Positions 18,411 through 26,724 of a stretch of DNA of 64,000 nucleotides are shown in pieces. This DNA comes from Streptomyces sp. D2-8 (GTDB lineage Bacteria; Actinomycetota; Actinomycetes; Streptomycetales; Streptomycetaceae). A program made the position numbers and the translations under genes. The notes under the pieces are model-generated. The model did not search any database. It was not told where the DNA came from and saw only the letters and a program-made list of their open reading frames with translations. The stretch lies in assembly GCF_023184515.1 (NCBI RefSeq), contig NZ_JAAHBP010000012.1:186001-250000 (forward strand), in the 5' to 3' direction. Within the stretch, counting starts at the first letter, position 1. Every line of letters starts with the position of its first letter.

Positions 18411-19022
18411 GTGACCTTCGGATTCGCTCCGGCCTCGGCAGCGGCGTCGACGTCCGCCGCTTCCGCCAACCGCTTGCTCGAACCCGCGGAATGGGCCACC
18501 GCCGGGATCCCACTCCTGCGCAATCCCCGTGAGATCGTCAGCGGACTGCACGCCCGTCACCACCCGCAGCCGGCGACCGCTGTCGTCGCCGTGCTCGACC
18601 CGGACGAGCGGCTGCGGGCGAGCGCCTCTTTCGTGCGCCGTTCGGCCCCGGCCGACGGCTGGATGTTCCGCAACGCCCTGCTCGCGCAGCTGCGCCGGGT
18701 CATCCCGCACGATCTGCGCCGCCGCACGCCGGTACGCACCGCGGTGCTGCTCTACTGCCGTGAGGGCGACGCGCGTTGGACGGAGGAGGACGGCGCGTGG
18801 ATGTGGGGGCTGCGCGACGCGTGCACCCTCCACGGACTGCGCTGCGGGGCATACATCACGCTGACCCGTGACGGCTGGCAGGTCCTCGGCGAGGGCCGCG
18901 GCGGACGCCGCCCTCATTCGGCATCGGCACCGGAGCCGTTCGCCACGTCGGAGGCACCGCCACCCATACCGCGCACCGGCGGCGCCTCCGAGGTACTGCG
19001 CCGCGCAGCGGCGGCACGCTGA
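18411..19022 (+). CDS. Conserved actinobacterial protein of unknown function
   Basis: A 203-residue protein that I do not recognise as a named family. An Ala/Ser-rich N-terminus is followed by a compact alpha/beta core (about 45-160) with strands such as TAVVAVLDPDERL, TAVLLYCREGDARW and GAYITLTRDGWQVLG. The C-terminus is disordered. There is no signal peptide or membrane segment. The GTG at 18411 has AGGGAGG three bases upstream, a strong site; the open frame continues 38 codons further up without one. It ends at a hairpin convergent with the next gene. Confidence 0.75.
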   Translation: MTFGFAPASAAASTSAASANRLLEPAEWATAGIPLLRNPREIVSGLHARHHPQPATAVVAVLDPDERLRASASFVRRSAPADGWMFRNALLAQLRRVIPHDLRRRTPVRTAVLLYCREGDARWTEEDGAWMWGLRDACTLHGLRCGAYITLTRDGWQVLGEGRGGRRPHSASAPEPFATSEAPPPIPRTGGASEVLRRAAAAR

Positions 19023-19056
19023 GGCCCGGACAGACCGTTCCGCACGGATCCGGGCC
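19023..19056 (+). terminator. Terminator after the 203-residue protein gene
   Basis: GGCCCGGA at 19023-19030 pairs with TCCGGGCC at 19049-19056; a 4-bp stem (19035-19038 with 19044-19047) can form within the loop. It starts directly after the stop codon. Confidence 0.6.
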
Positions 19057-19230
19057 CGGGCCACGGCGCACGACGATTCCTACGACGGGCAGCCGAACGA
19101 GCACTCCGAACCTTGCCCTGGCCGAGCCGCGAGCGCGGCGGTCCGCCTCAGTCACGGAGGCACTCCCCGGGGCCGGGCGAGGTCACCACGCAGGGACGGT
19201 CTCCCGCACTCGGGGCATGGTGAACTGCCC

Positions 19231-19257
19231 GTCGCTGCGGCGCCGCCGCAGCGACGC
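19231..19257 (-). terminator. Terminator downstream of the helicase-C-like gene
   Basis: A perfect 12-bp stem (19231-19242 with 19246-19257) and a 3-base loop, 43 bases past the stop of the minus-strand gene. Confidence 0.65.
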
Positions 19258-19300
19258 CCGAAGTCCCCCCCCGGCGCACTACCGGGCGCTACGGCACCAC

Positions 19301-19930
19301 TCAGACACCCGCGCCCAGCACCGAGTTGATCCGCTGCGGGTCGCCGCAGACGATCAGCAGGGCGCCCGCCCGGGAGTGGGCCAGGGACAGGGCGCTCACG
19401 GCTGCAGCCTCGGGACCGCCGTTGACGGCGACCACGACCACAGGCCGCGACGCGGCGCGGGCCGCGATGGCGGCGTCCGTGTAGAAGACGTCGTCGCCGG
19501 CGTCATGCTGGGCCCAGTAGGAGGCTTCACCGAAGGACAGCTCGTGGGTGGCCCACGGGTGCTGATCCCCGGTCGTGATCACCAGGACGTCGCCGGGGGC
19601 ACGACCGGAGTCCAGCAGCAGGTCCACGGCCTCCTCGGCGGCGTCGAGCGCCCCCTCCACGGAAGCCGGGATCAACTGGATCTGCGGGGTGACCGGTGCG
19701 GCGGCGCCGGCGGCGGGACCCGACGGAGCGGGCTTGGCGGCCACATCGCGCGGCGTACGTTGCACCGGCGGCGCCGGCCGGAGAGGGCCGGGGTGACCGG
19801 GACGCGACGGAGCCGCGGGGCGGGGGCCGGGTACGGGACGGGGGGTCTGCGCGGTGCGGCCGCTGGCCGGAGTGGCGCGGGGACCCTGGGCACTCTCGTG
19901 AATCTGAGGCTCCTCGGGAATGAGAGGCAT
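19301..19930 (-). CDS. Unknown protein with a UvrD/RecD-type helicase C-terminal-like domain
   Basis: A 209-residue protein. Residues 1-85 are Pro/Ala/Arg-rich and disordered. From about 90, VEGALDAAEEAVDLLL, GDVLVITTGDQHPW, then RPVVVVAVNG and ALSLAHSRAGALLIVCGDP resemble the last motor subdomain of superfamily 1 helicases, where a strand, a helix with Ser-Arg and a final strand carry motifs V and VI. No Walker A or DEx motif is present, so it cannot be a complete helicase. It may be a stand-alone binding module or a remnant. The ATG at 19930 lacks a ribosome site; the nearest upstream element is an AT-rich palindrome. rnhB precedes it on the same strand, 68 bases away. Confidence 0.6.
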   Translation of the reverse strand: MPLIPEEPQIHESAQGPRATPASGRTAQTPRPVPGPRPAAPSRPGHPGPLRPAPPVQRTPRDVAAKPAPSGPAAGAAAPVTPQIQLIPASVEGALDAAEEAVDLLLDSGRAPGDVLVITTGDQHPWATHELSFGEASYWAQHDAGDDVFYTDAAIAARAASRPVVVVAVNGGPEAAAVSALSLAHSRAGALLIVCGDPQRINSVLGAGV

Positions 19931-19933
19931 GAG

Positions 19934-19947
19934 TTGATATTTATCAA
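19934..19947. promoter_or_regulatory. AT-rich palindrome 3 bases upstream of the start codon
   Basis: TTGATA and TATCAA arms separated by two bases, all A/T except two G/C pairs, in a genome near 72% GC. It can act as an operator, or supply the -10 region of a leaderless transcript for the downstream gene. Neither is proven. Confidence 0.45.
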
Positions 19948-19998
19948 ACGTTGGTACGACCCGCGTCGGCGGGTGGCGCATCCGTGCGCACGAAACCG

Positions 19999-20700
19999 TC
20001 AGAAATCGAAGCCGAGCTGACCCTCGATTTCCGGAACACTTCCGTCCGCCCAGCTGCGGACCTTCTTGAGGTGCCGCCACTGGGGCAGCGCATCAAGATA
20101 CGCCCACGACAACCGGTGGTAGGGGGTGGGGCCCCGCTCCGCCAGTGCGGCCTTGTGCACGGGTGATGGATACCCGGCGTTGTCCGCAAAACCGAAGTCT
20201 GCATGGTCGATACCCAGTTCGGCCATCATTTTGTCGCGCTGAACCTTGGCGATCACCGAGGCCGCGGCGACTGCCACGCAGGACTGGTCACCCTTGATCA
20301 CTGTGCGGACCCGCCAGGGCGCACCGAGGTAGTCGTGCTTGCCGTCGAGGATGACCGCGTCGGGACGGACCGGCAGTGCGTCCAGCGCACGCCCGGAAGC
20401 GAGCCGCAGCGCGGCCGTCATCCCCAGAGCGTCTATCTCCTCCGGGGAGGCATGCCCCAGCGCATACGACGTCACCCAGGTCCGCAGTTCCTCGGCGAGG
20501 GCGGTGCGTCGCTTGATGGTGAGCAGCTTCGAGTCCGTGAGCCCCTCGGGCGGACGGCGCAGTCCGGTGATCGCCGCGCAGACGGTGACGGGACCGGCCC
20601 ACGCGCCGCGCCCCACCTCGTCGACACCTGCAACGATCTTCGCTCCGGTCGTGGCTCGAAGGGAGCGCTCGACAGTGTGAGTAGGCGGTTCGTACGGCAT
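19999..20700 (-). CDS. rnhB: Ribonuclease HII
   Basis: Removes ribonucleotides and RNA primers from DNA. The 233-residue protein has the family motifs in order: [13 protein letters not shown] near residue 25 (first Asp and Glu of the DEDD metal site), DSKLL near 56, the third acid in [12 protein letters not shown], then [13 protein letters not shown]. The C-terminal segment ([17 protein letters not shown]) is typical of RNase HII. Length is normal. The ATG at 20700 is the first Met; the alternative starts would delete part of the N-terminal strand. It is followed closely by the helicase-C-like gene and may share its transcript. Confidence 0.95.
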   Translation of the reverse strand: MPYEPPTHTVERSLRATTGAKIVAGVDEVGRGAWAGPVTVCAAITGLRRPPEGLTDSKLLTIKRRTALAEELRTWVTSYALGHASPEEIDALGMTAALRLASGRALDALPVRPDAVILDGKHDYLGAPWRVRTVIKGDQSCVAVAAASVIAKVQRDKMMAELGIDHADFGFADNAGYPSPVHKAALAERGPTPYHRLSWAYLDALPQWRHLKKVRSWADGSVPEIEGQLGFDF

Positions 20701-20849
20701 GGCGCCCCTAGATTACGCCGCCCCGAACCGCCCGCGACACCCCGGTCGGCATCGGCGGCATCGCCGGCCTCACGAGCCCCCGTCGGGCAACGGCCGGCTG
20801 CGGCGTCGGGCACCGCTCGGCTGCAGCATCAGCCCCCTTCGCCGCAGCG

Positions 20850-21470
20850 TCAGGAACCGTGCGACCGCAGCAGCGGAACCATCAACTGGTCGATCATCTC
20901 CTCGACTTCACGGTCCTGCCATTCACAGCCGCACATCTTGGAGCGATACATCATCATCGCCGGCATGGCGTCGAAGACATAGCCGTTCGCAGCCTCGGGG
21001 CGCACCTCGCCTCGCTTGATCCCGCGGTCGACGACCTCTCGCAACATCCTCATGGTGGGCTCCACGACCCCCTCGAAGATCACGCCATGGAAGCGTTCGG
21101 CCTGAGCCGTGTCGCATTCGTGAATCACCGAGCGAAGCGCGAAACCAGGGCGGGAGAACATCGCGTCACGGGCGCGCAGACACAGCGCCAAGAGGTCCTC
21201 GCGCACGTTCCCTTCGTCCGGGGCGGCGTCGAACTGCGGCAGCCCGGCACGCAGAGCGTCGGCGACAAGATCCTCCTTGGACGACCAACGCCGGTAGACC
21301 GCGGCCTTGCCGGTCTGGGCGCCGGCGGCGACGCCCTCCATCGTCAGGCCGTTCCAGCCGACCGTGCTGAGTTGATCGAGCGCGGCGTCGAGGATCGCGC
21401 GTTCGAGTACCGCGCCGCGGCGGCGGGCGGCCGTCTGAGCGGGGGCATCCGCCCAGCTGGGGGTAACCAT
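20850..21470 (-). CDS. TetR-family repressor of the adjacent exporter
   Basis: A 206-residue TetR regulator. The N-terminal helix-turn-helix is at about 22-65 (RAILDAALDQLSTVGWNGLTM, named here by its core LDAALDQLSTVG; recognition part KAAVYRRWSSKEDLV). The remaining helices are the ligand and dimer domain, ending with a Cys-containing MYRSKMCGCEW. It is divergent from an MFS exporter, and two copies of one 20-bp palindrome lie between them. It therefore most likely represses the exporter and itself until a small molecule binds. The ATG at 21470 has GGAGAGAG upstream. Ligand unknown. Confidence 0.9.
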   Translation of the reverse strand: MVTPSWADAPAQTAARRRGAVLERAILDAALDQLSTVGWNGLTMEGVAAGAQTGKAAVYRRWSSKEDLVADALRAGLPQFDAAPDEGNVREDLLALCLRARDAMFSRPGFALRSVIHECDTAQAERFHGVIFEGVVEPTMRMLREVVDRGIKRGEVRPEAANGYVFDAMPAMMMYRSKMCGCEWQDREVEEMIDQLMVPLLRSHGS

Positions 21471-21565
21471 CGGACTCTCTCCAACGAGCAGAGGAAGCGG
21501 GCATTCCGGGGATGGGGGACGCGCCGGACGGCCACAGGGGGGACGTGCCGAACGACGACGTCGTA

Positions 21566-21585
21566 AGTGAACGCTTGCGTTCACT
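21566..21585. promoter_or_regulatory. TetR operator 1
   Basis: AGTGAACGC and GCGTTCACT arms around a TT centre. It is the same palindrome as the second operator, 48 bp apart centre to centre. Confidence 0.8.
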
Positions 21586-21613
21586 GTCGGGGACTCACTA
21601 CCGTTGACGCGAC

Positions 21614-21633
21614 AGTGAACGCAAGCGTTCACT
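21614..21633. promoter_or_regulatory. TetR operator 2
   Basis: The same 9-bp arms around an AA centre. A TTGACG -35-like box at 21604-21609 precedes it, so a bound repressor would cover the spacer and -10 region of the exporter promoter. Confidence 0.8.
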
Positions 21634-21656
21634 AACGCACTCGTGGGGGACCCATA

Positions 21657-23203
21657 GTGACAACCTCTCCATTACTCCAAGATCCGAAGCCAGGTGCGGC
21701 ACGCCGGGAGGGACGCCCGGCATCGCGCTCACCGTCATCGCGGCCTGCCAACTCATGGTGGTACTCGACGCGACGATTGTGAACATCGCGCTCCCGCACA
21801 TTCAAGACGCGCTCGAGTTCAGCACCACCGACCTCACCTGGGTCGTCAGTTCCTACACACTCACCTTCGGCGGCCTGTTGCTCCTCGGCGGTCGCGCCGG
21901 TGACATCCTCGGACGGCGCCGGGTCTTCATGACCGGCATTCTGCTGTTCACCTTCGCCTCGCTGCTCGGCGGGCTGGCCCAGGAGCCATGGCAGTTGCTG
22001 GCTGCTCGGGTTCTGCAGGGCGTAGGAGGCGCGATCGCCTCGCCCACCTCGCTGGCGCTCATCACCACCACGTTCCCCGAGGGCCCGGAGCGCAACCGGG
22101 CTTTCGGTGTCTTCGCCGCGGTCTCCGCCGGCGGTGGTGCCATCGGTCTGCTCGCGGGCGGCATGCTCACCGAATGGCTCGACTGGCGCTGGGTGCTCTT
22201 CGTGAACGTGCCGATCGGCGTGCTGATAGCCGTGCTCACTCCGCTCTACATCAGCGAGTCCGAACGGCACAGCGGCCGCTTCGACATCGCGGGCGCGGTG
22301 ACCTCGACCGCGGGCATGGCGTCTCTCGTCTACGGCTTCATCCGCGCCGCGGACGAGGGGTGGCGGGACAGTCTCACCATCGGGTCCTTCGCTGCCGCGG
22401 TGGTGCTGCTGCTGGCCTTCGGCATCATCGAGTCCCGGGCCAAGGAGCCGATCACTCCGCTGCGGATGTTCGCTGACCGCAACCGCTCGGGCACGTACGT
22501 GATCATGCTGAGCCTGGCCGCGGCGATGTTCGGCATGTTCTTCTACATCGTGCTGTTCGTGCAGAACGTGCTCGGATACAGCCCGATCGAGGCAGGGCTC
22601 GCCTTCCTGCCCGTGACGGTCGTGATCGCGCTCGGCGCCGGGCTGTCGCAGCGGTTCCTGCCGGTACTGGGCCCCAAGCCGTTCATGCTCGTGGGCTCGG
22701 CGCTCGCGATGACCGGACTGGCCTGGCAGGCGCTCATCAGCTCCGACAGCTCGTACGTCGGTGGAGTCCTCGGCCCCATGCTGGTGTTCGGCTTCGGCAT
22801 GGGGCTGAACTTCGTGACGCTGACGCTCACCGCCGTCTCCGGGGTCGCCCCGCACGAGGCGGGCGCGGCGTCCGGGCTGCTCAACACGACACAGCAGGTG
22901 GGCGGATCGCTGGGTCTGTCCATCCTGACGACGGTCTTCGGCACGGCGACCAAGGACGAGGCGGAGAAACAGCTTCCCAAGTTCATGGCCGATGGGACCG
23001 CTGAGCAGAAGGCGGAGTTCGCCAGGACGCATCAGCTGCCCGCGCCATGGGGGCACGAGGTGCTGGCCCAGGGCATCTCGACGGCCTTCATACCGGCCGC
23101 CGCGATGGCCGTCCTCGCCCTGGCCACGGCCTGGCTGGTGATCCGGGTCCGCAAGAGCGACCTCGATGCACTCTCCGGCTCGGCCGGACCGGGACTCGGC
23201 TGA
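21657..23203 (+). CDS. MFS drug exporter (DHA2, 14-TM type) with an apparent N-terminal frameshift
   Basis: A DHA2-family proton antiporter, as in EmrB/QacA proteins. The readable frame from ATG 21755 gives 482 residues with LDATIVNIALP (end of TM1), motif A-like GGRAGDILGRRRVF, and about 13 further membrane segments. That ATG lies inside TM1 and has no ribosome site. A GTG at 21657 with GGGGGA seven bases upstream opens a leader MTTSPLLQDPKPGAARREGR, which should join ALTVIAACQL but is one base out of frame near 21714-21722. Either one base is missing (real or a sequencing error) or the protein is truncated. Codon 6 of the leader is TTA, rare in Streptomyces. It is controlled by the divergent TetR repressor. 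Confidence 0.82.
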
Positions 23204-23565
23204 CGCAAGCGCACCGCGAACCGGCTCCGGCCGCTCGCCGACGGGCACGACACAAGCCCGCCGACGACTGCCGGGCCGGTACGCGACCTGCTGCGGATGG
23301 CCGGGGCTGGTCCGGGGGACGGACGGAGAGGACGGCAGCACGGCCACCCGTCCGCGTCCCACACGGCGCGCCACAGCGCCCCACCAGCGGACCAGAACAG
23401 CGAGCAGAGCCTCCATGACCACCTCCCTCAGCGCCACCCGCGCGGACGTCCGGAGTGTGCGCGCCCTCGACGGCTCGCACAGCGGATGTCAGAACAACGG
23501 GCGGCCGGTCACGGAGAGTTCCCGAGGTGCACGGAGAGTTCCCGACGGGCCGACAGCCCTGACCG
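23204..23565. other. Convergent intergenic region with a short direct repeat
   Basis: No gene is supported in these 360 bases between the exporter and the ADP-ribosylglycohydrolase gene. A 16-base unit (CACGGAGAGTTCCCGA) occurs twice with a 20-bp period at 23510-23525 and 23530-23545. I see no strong hairpin, which is unusual for a convergent pair in this window. Confidence 0.45.
23510..23545. repeat. Two-copy 16-base direct repeat
   Basis: Exact copies at 23510-23525 and 23530-23545. It lies just past the stop of the ADP-ribosylglycohydrolase gene; purpose unknown. Confidence 0.6.
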
Positions 23566-24471
23566 TCAGGCCGACGTCGGCACCCAGTCCGGGAGCGGCT
23601 CCGTCCGCTCGACCCACTCGGCGGGTGGCGTCCCCGCCACCCCCGAGGCGATCACACCCCCGACGATGGCGCACGTGGTGTCGACGTCCCCGCCCACCTG
23701 GGCGGTCGTCCAGAACGCCTGCTCGTAGTCGCCGAGGCTTCTCGCGGCCGACCAGAGGGCGAAGGGCACGGTGTCATGGGCAGTCGTACGCCGCCCGCAC
23801 CCCAGCACGGCCGCGACCGTGCCCGGATCGCCGTAGTCGAGCATGTCCCGGGCCCGACGGAGTCCCGCACCCACGGCGCTCTTCGGCACCAGGCCGATGA
23901 CCCCGTCGAGGAGGGCTTCGGCGCCGGGCGGTCCGTCGGGGGCGGCCGCGAACGCGGCAGCCGCGGCGACGGCCATGGCCCCGACGACGGCCTCACGGTG
24001 CTGGTGGGTGGTGTAGGCCGAGATCTCCGCCTGGTGGGTGGCCTGCTCCGGATCATCGGCATACCAGGCGCCCAGCGGGGCGATCCGCATCGCCGCGCCG
24101 TTGCCCCAGGACCCCTGTCCCTTGAAGAGCGCGGCGGCCAGTTCCCGCCAGTCGCCACCCTCTCGGACGAGGCGCAGCAGGCGGTTGACCGCGGGGCCGT
24201 ACCCCCGGTCGAAGTCGTGGTGCTCGGCGAAGGAGCGGGCCAGGGCATCCTGGTCGATGCGGTGGTGGGCGGCCAGGACGGCGACGACCGAGCCGGCCAT
24301 CTCCGTGTCGTCCGTCCACCGCCACGGCCCGGACGGCACCTCGCGGCGCTTCAGCAGCGGGTAGTTCACCGGTACGAAGTACTGGGAGCCCAGGGCGTCC
24401 CCGACGGACAGTCCGCGCAGGCAGGCCAGGGCGCGGTCCAGGCGCACGTCGGGGGAGGAATCAGCGGTCAT
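23566..24471 (-). CDS. ADP-ribosylglycohydrolase family protein
   Basis: A 301-residue DraG/ARH-like hydrolase, which removes ADP-ribose from proteins or other acceptors using two Mg2+ ions. Motifs are in order: GDALG near residue 24, the metal-site WTDDTEM near 52-58, and the second metal site GGDVDTTCAIVGG near 265. The substrate is not known. The gene follows a histidine phosphatase gene by only 12 bases, so they are one operon. Start ATG 24471. Confidence 0.92.
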   Translation of the reverse strand: MTADSSPDVRLDRALACLRGLSVGDALGSQYFVPVNYPLLKRREVPSGPWRWTDDTEMAGSVVAVLAAHHRIDQDALARSFAEHHDFDRGYGPAVNRLLRLVREGGDWRELAAALFKGQGSWGNGAAMRIAPLGAWYADDPEQATHQAEISAYTTHQHREAVVGAMAVAAAAAFAAAPDGPPGAEALLDGVIGLVPKSAVGAGLRRARDMLDYGDPGTVAAVLGCGRRTTAHDTVPFALWSAARSLGDYEQAFWTTAQVGGDVDTTCAIVGGVIASGVAGTPPAEWVERTEPLPDWVPTSA

Positions 24472-24483
24472 CGCCCTGCCACT

Positions 24484-25143
24484 CTATCCGGTGATCCCGT
24501 ACGGCTCGGGATCTCGCCAACGGTCGAACGGCCGGTCAAGCGTGTATTTGCCGTCGTCCCCCAGAACGAGCATCCGCACCTCGCCGTTCCCCGGGTTCGA
24601 CAGCGACTCGAACTCCGCGACCGTCCAGTGGAACCACCGCATGCAGAACAGCCGCATGGCCAGGCCATGGGTGACGATGAGGACGTTCGGCGGGTGGTCG
24701 GGGTCCTCGAAGCTGCGGAACAGGCTCTCCAGGAAGCCGCCGACCCGGTCATAGACATCCGCGCCGGACTCGCCTTGGACGAAACGGTAGAAGAAGTGGC
24801 CGTACGCGTCCCGGTAGGCCTTCTGGATGCGGACCTCGTCCCGGTCCTGCCAGTTGCCCCAGTCCTGCTCGCGCAGCCGGGGTTCCTCGCGCACCCGTAT
24901 GAGTCCGGAGTCGAGGTGGAACGCGCGCAGGGTCTCGTGCGTACGGCGGTACGGGGAGACGTACACGCTGACGCGCTCGTCGCCGAAGAGTTCGCGCAGC
25001 TGCTCGCCCGTCGCCTCCGCCTGCCGCCGGCCGCGCTCGGTCAGTGCCAGGGCATGGTCGGGTTCACGCTCGTAGACGGAGTCATCAACATTGCCCGTTG
25101 ACTCGCCGTGCCGGACAAGGACGATGCGCCGTGGTCGTGCCAT
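24484..25143 (-). CDS. Histidine phosphatase family protein (phosphoglycerate mutase-like)
   Basis: A 219-residue phosphohydrolase with the RHG catalytic motif (LVRHGEST near residue 10), the second Arg in SPYRRTHET, the acid in LREQDWGNWQ, and the second His in IVTHGLAMRL. All four phosphate-pocket residues are therefore present. The substrate could be a sugar phosphate or nucleotide; the sequence does not decide. It is first in a two-gene operon with the ADP-ribosylglycohydrolase, which suggests a shared role in ADP-ribose or nucleotide turnover. Start ATG 25143. Confidence 0.9.
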   Translation of the reverse strand: MARPRRIVLVRHGESTGNVDDSVYEREPDHALALTERGRRQAEATGEQLRELFGDERVSVYVSPYRRTHETLRAFHLDSGLIRVREEPRLREQDWGNWQDRDEVRIQKAYRDAYGHFFYRFVQGESGADVYDRVGGFLESLFRSFEDPDHPPNVLIVTHGLAMRLFCMRWFHWTVAEFESLSNPGNGEVRMLVLGDDGKYTLDRPFDRWRDPEPYGITG

Positions 25144-25336
25144 GCCAAGACCCTAGATCGGGTAAGGGCTCCTGGAGCACTCACACCGCACGCATACGGC
25201 GTAGGTCACACGATTCCTGCACCACAGGTCACTTCGGTCGCACGCTTGTCCGGCCGGAACTACTCCGTCCGGTCCCACCCGGAGTCACAGCAACCCGCGC
25301 GCAGCATCCGGAGCACCCGTCGGCGGCACGCGGAAA

Positions 25337-25942
25337 TCAGACAGTCCAGCTCGGCTCCATGTCCACGACGTCCCCGGTGAGCGCCGCCACGTCCGCCTCC
25401 GTCTGGGCCCTCAGGGCGAGCCGCTCCACGCGTTCGGTGCGGTACTTGCCGTGCTCGGCGGCCGAGCGCCACATCGACAGCACCAGGAACTCGTTCCCGG
25501 GTGCCTCGCCGAACAACCCGCGCACCATGCCGGGCGAGCCCGCCATCGCCGGGTTCCAGACCTTCTCCTGCATCAGCACGAAGTGCTCGGCCCGCTCCTC
25601 GTGGATGCGGCAGAGCGCCACCCGGAGCAGGTCGGCGTCCGTGAAGCGCGGTTCGAAGCCGGTCTTCACGTCGAAGCGGTAGTCGAAGAGTCTGACCTGG
25701 GCGCCCTTGAACGTGCCCGCCTGGGCCGACGCGAGCCGGTCGTGGGACCGTGCCATGAAGGAGTCGTAGAAGGCGCGGCTCTCCCAGAACGCGAAGATGT
25801 GCGCCACGTCCGGCCGCCCCCGGCTCCAGCCACCCCCCTGCCCGCGAAATCCCGGCTCCCCCAGAAGCCCCGCCCACTTCCGCTGCCCCCGCTCGAAACC
25901 GCGGCGGTCCACCACGGTGCAGCGAATCCACTTGACCAGCAC
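25337..25942 (-). CDS. DUF4937-like antibiotic-biosynthesis-monooxygenase-fold protein
   Basis: A 201-residue cytosolic protein with two repeated ferredoxin-like halves. It begins LVKWIRCTVVDRRGFERGQRKW and has a His/Phe segment (AHIFAFWESRAFYDSFM) and a second half around FLVLSMWRSAAEHGKYR. The pattern fits YdbC/DUF4937 proteins and dimeric alpha/beta-barrel monooxygenase-like folds. No catalytic function is established. The GTG at 25942 gives a start typical of the family; it has no strong ribosome site. The divergent TerD-family gene begins 155 bases away. Confidence 0.7.
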   Translation of the reverse strand: MLVKWIRCTVVDRRGFERGQRKWAGLLGEPGFRGQGGGWSRGRPDVAHIFAFWESRAFYDSFMARSHDRLASAQAGTFKGAQVRLFDYRFDVKTGFEPRFTDADLLRVALCRIHEERAEHFVLMQEKVWNPAMAGSPGMVRGLFGEAPGNEFLVLSMWRSAAEHGKYRTERVERLALRAQTEADVAALTGDVVDMEPSWTV

Positions 25943-26096
25943 CGCGCCATGGTAAGGCCACGGAGCGTGGCGCCGGTCACTCTCGGCTGGACCGCTCCCC
26001 CACGCACGTACCCGCGCGCGTGGCAGGATGGACAAACAGTCATGAGCGCCCGGCAGTTGGGGCCACGGACGGGTCGGCACGGGGAAGGGGATTCTG

Positions 26097-26630
26097 GTGG
26101 ACGGGCTCAACAAGGGGCTTCGCAAGGTCGAGATCGCGGTGCGGTGGGATCCCAGCCCGGCGGGGCAGCCGTCCACCGATCTGGACCTGGTCGCGGCGAC
26201 CTATCTGGCGGATGATCCGCACGGCGATCCCGCGTACGCGGTGCACTTCGACAGCCGCTCCCCCGACGGCACGATCACTCTCAACCGGGACAGCAAGGAC
26301 GGCCAGGGCTTCGGCTACGACGAAGTCATGACGCTGGAACTCGACCGGCTCGACGTCCGGTACGCGCGCGTGGTGGTCGGTGTCGTCATCCAGCAGCGCC
26401 CGGCGCAGCGCACCTTCGTCAGTGTGGGCAACCCCGGGCTGCGTATCCGCGAGGGGTACACCGTCCTGGCGGAGGACGACTTCGGCGGCGTCCTGGGGGC
26501 GACGGCGGCGACGGTCGCGGAGTTCACCCGGGACGGCTCCGGCCCGTGGGACTTCCGCTCCGGACTCCATGGCTTCGAGAGCGACCCGATCGACTTCACC
26601 AGGACGATGGGTGCGGCCCGCCGGCCATGA
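26097..26630 (+). CDS. TerD-family protein
   Basis: A 177-residue TerD-domain protein. The Ca2+-binding acidic loop near DLDLVAATYLADDP and the downstream RDSKDGQGFGYDE motif match the family. TerD proteins form Ca2+-dependent membrane-associated or stress complexes; Streptomyces has many, some linked to tellurite or phage stress or to development. No other ter gene is adjacent, so its partner is unknown. The GTG at 26097 has AAGGGG seven bases upstream. It is convergent with nrdJ and ends at a perfect hairpin. Confidence 0.88.
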   Translation: MDGLNKGLRKVEIAVRWDPSPAGQPSTDLDLVAATYLADDPHGDPAYAVHFDSRSPDGTITLNRDSKDGQGFGYDEVMTLELDRLDVRYARVVVGVVIQQRPAQRTFVSVGNPGLRIREGYTVLAEDDFGGVLGATAATVAEFTRDGSGPWDFRSGLHGFESDPIDFTRTMGAARRP

Positions 26631-26670
26631 ACCTCATCCACAGGCCCTCGGCAGCGACCTGTGACGACAG

Positions 26671-26700
26671 GAGGGGCACCGCCCGCAGGCGGTGCCCCTC
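26671..26700. terminator. Bidirectional terminator between the TerD gene and nrdJ
   Basis: A perfect 13-bp stem (26671-26683 with 26688-26700) with a 4-base CGCA loop. It lies 40 bases after the TerD stop and 24 bases past nrdJ, so it serves both. Confidence 0.8.
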
Positions 26701-26724
26701 CGTCATCGGCTCAGGCGTTCGGCG

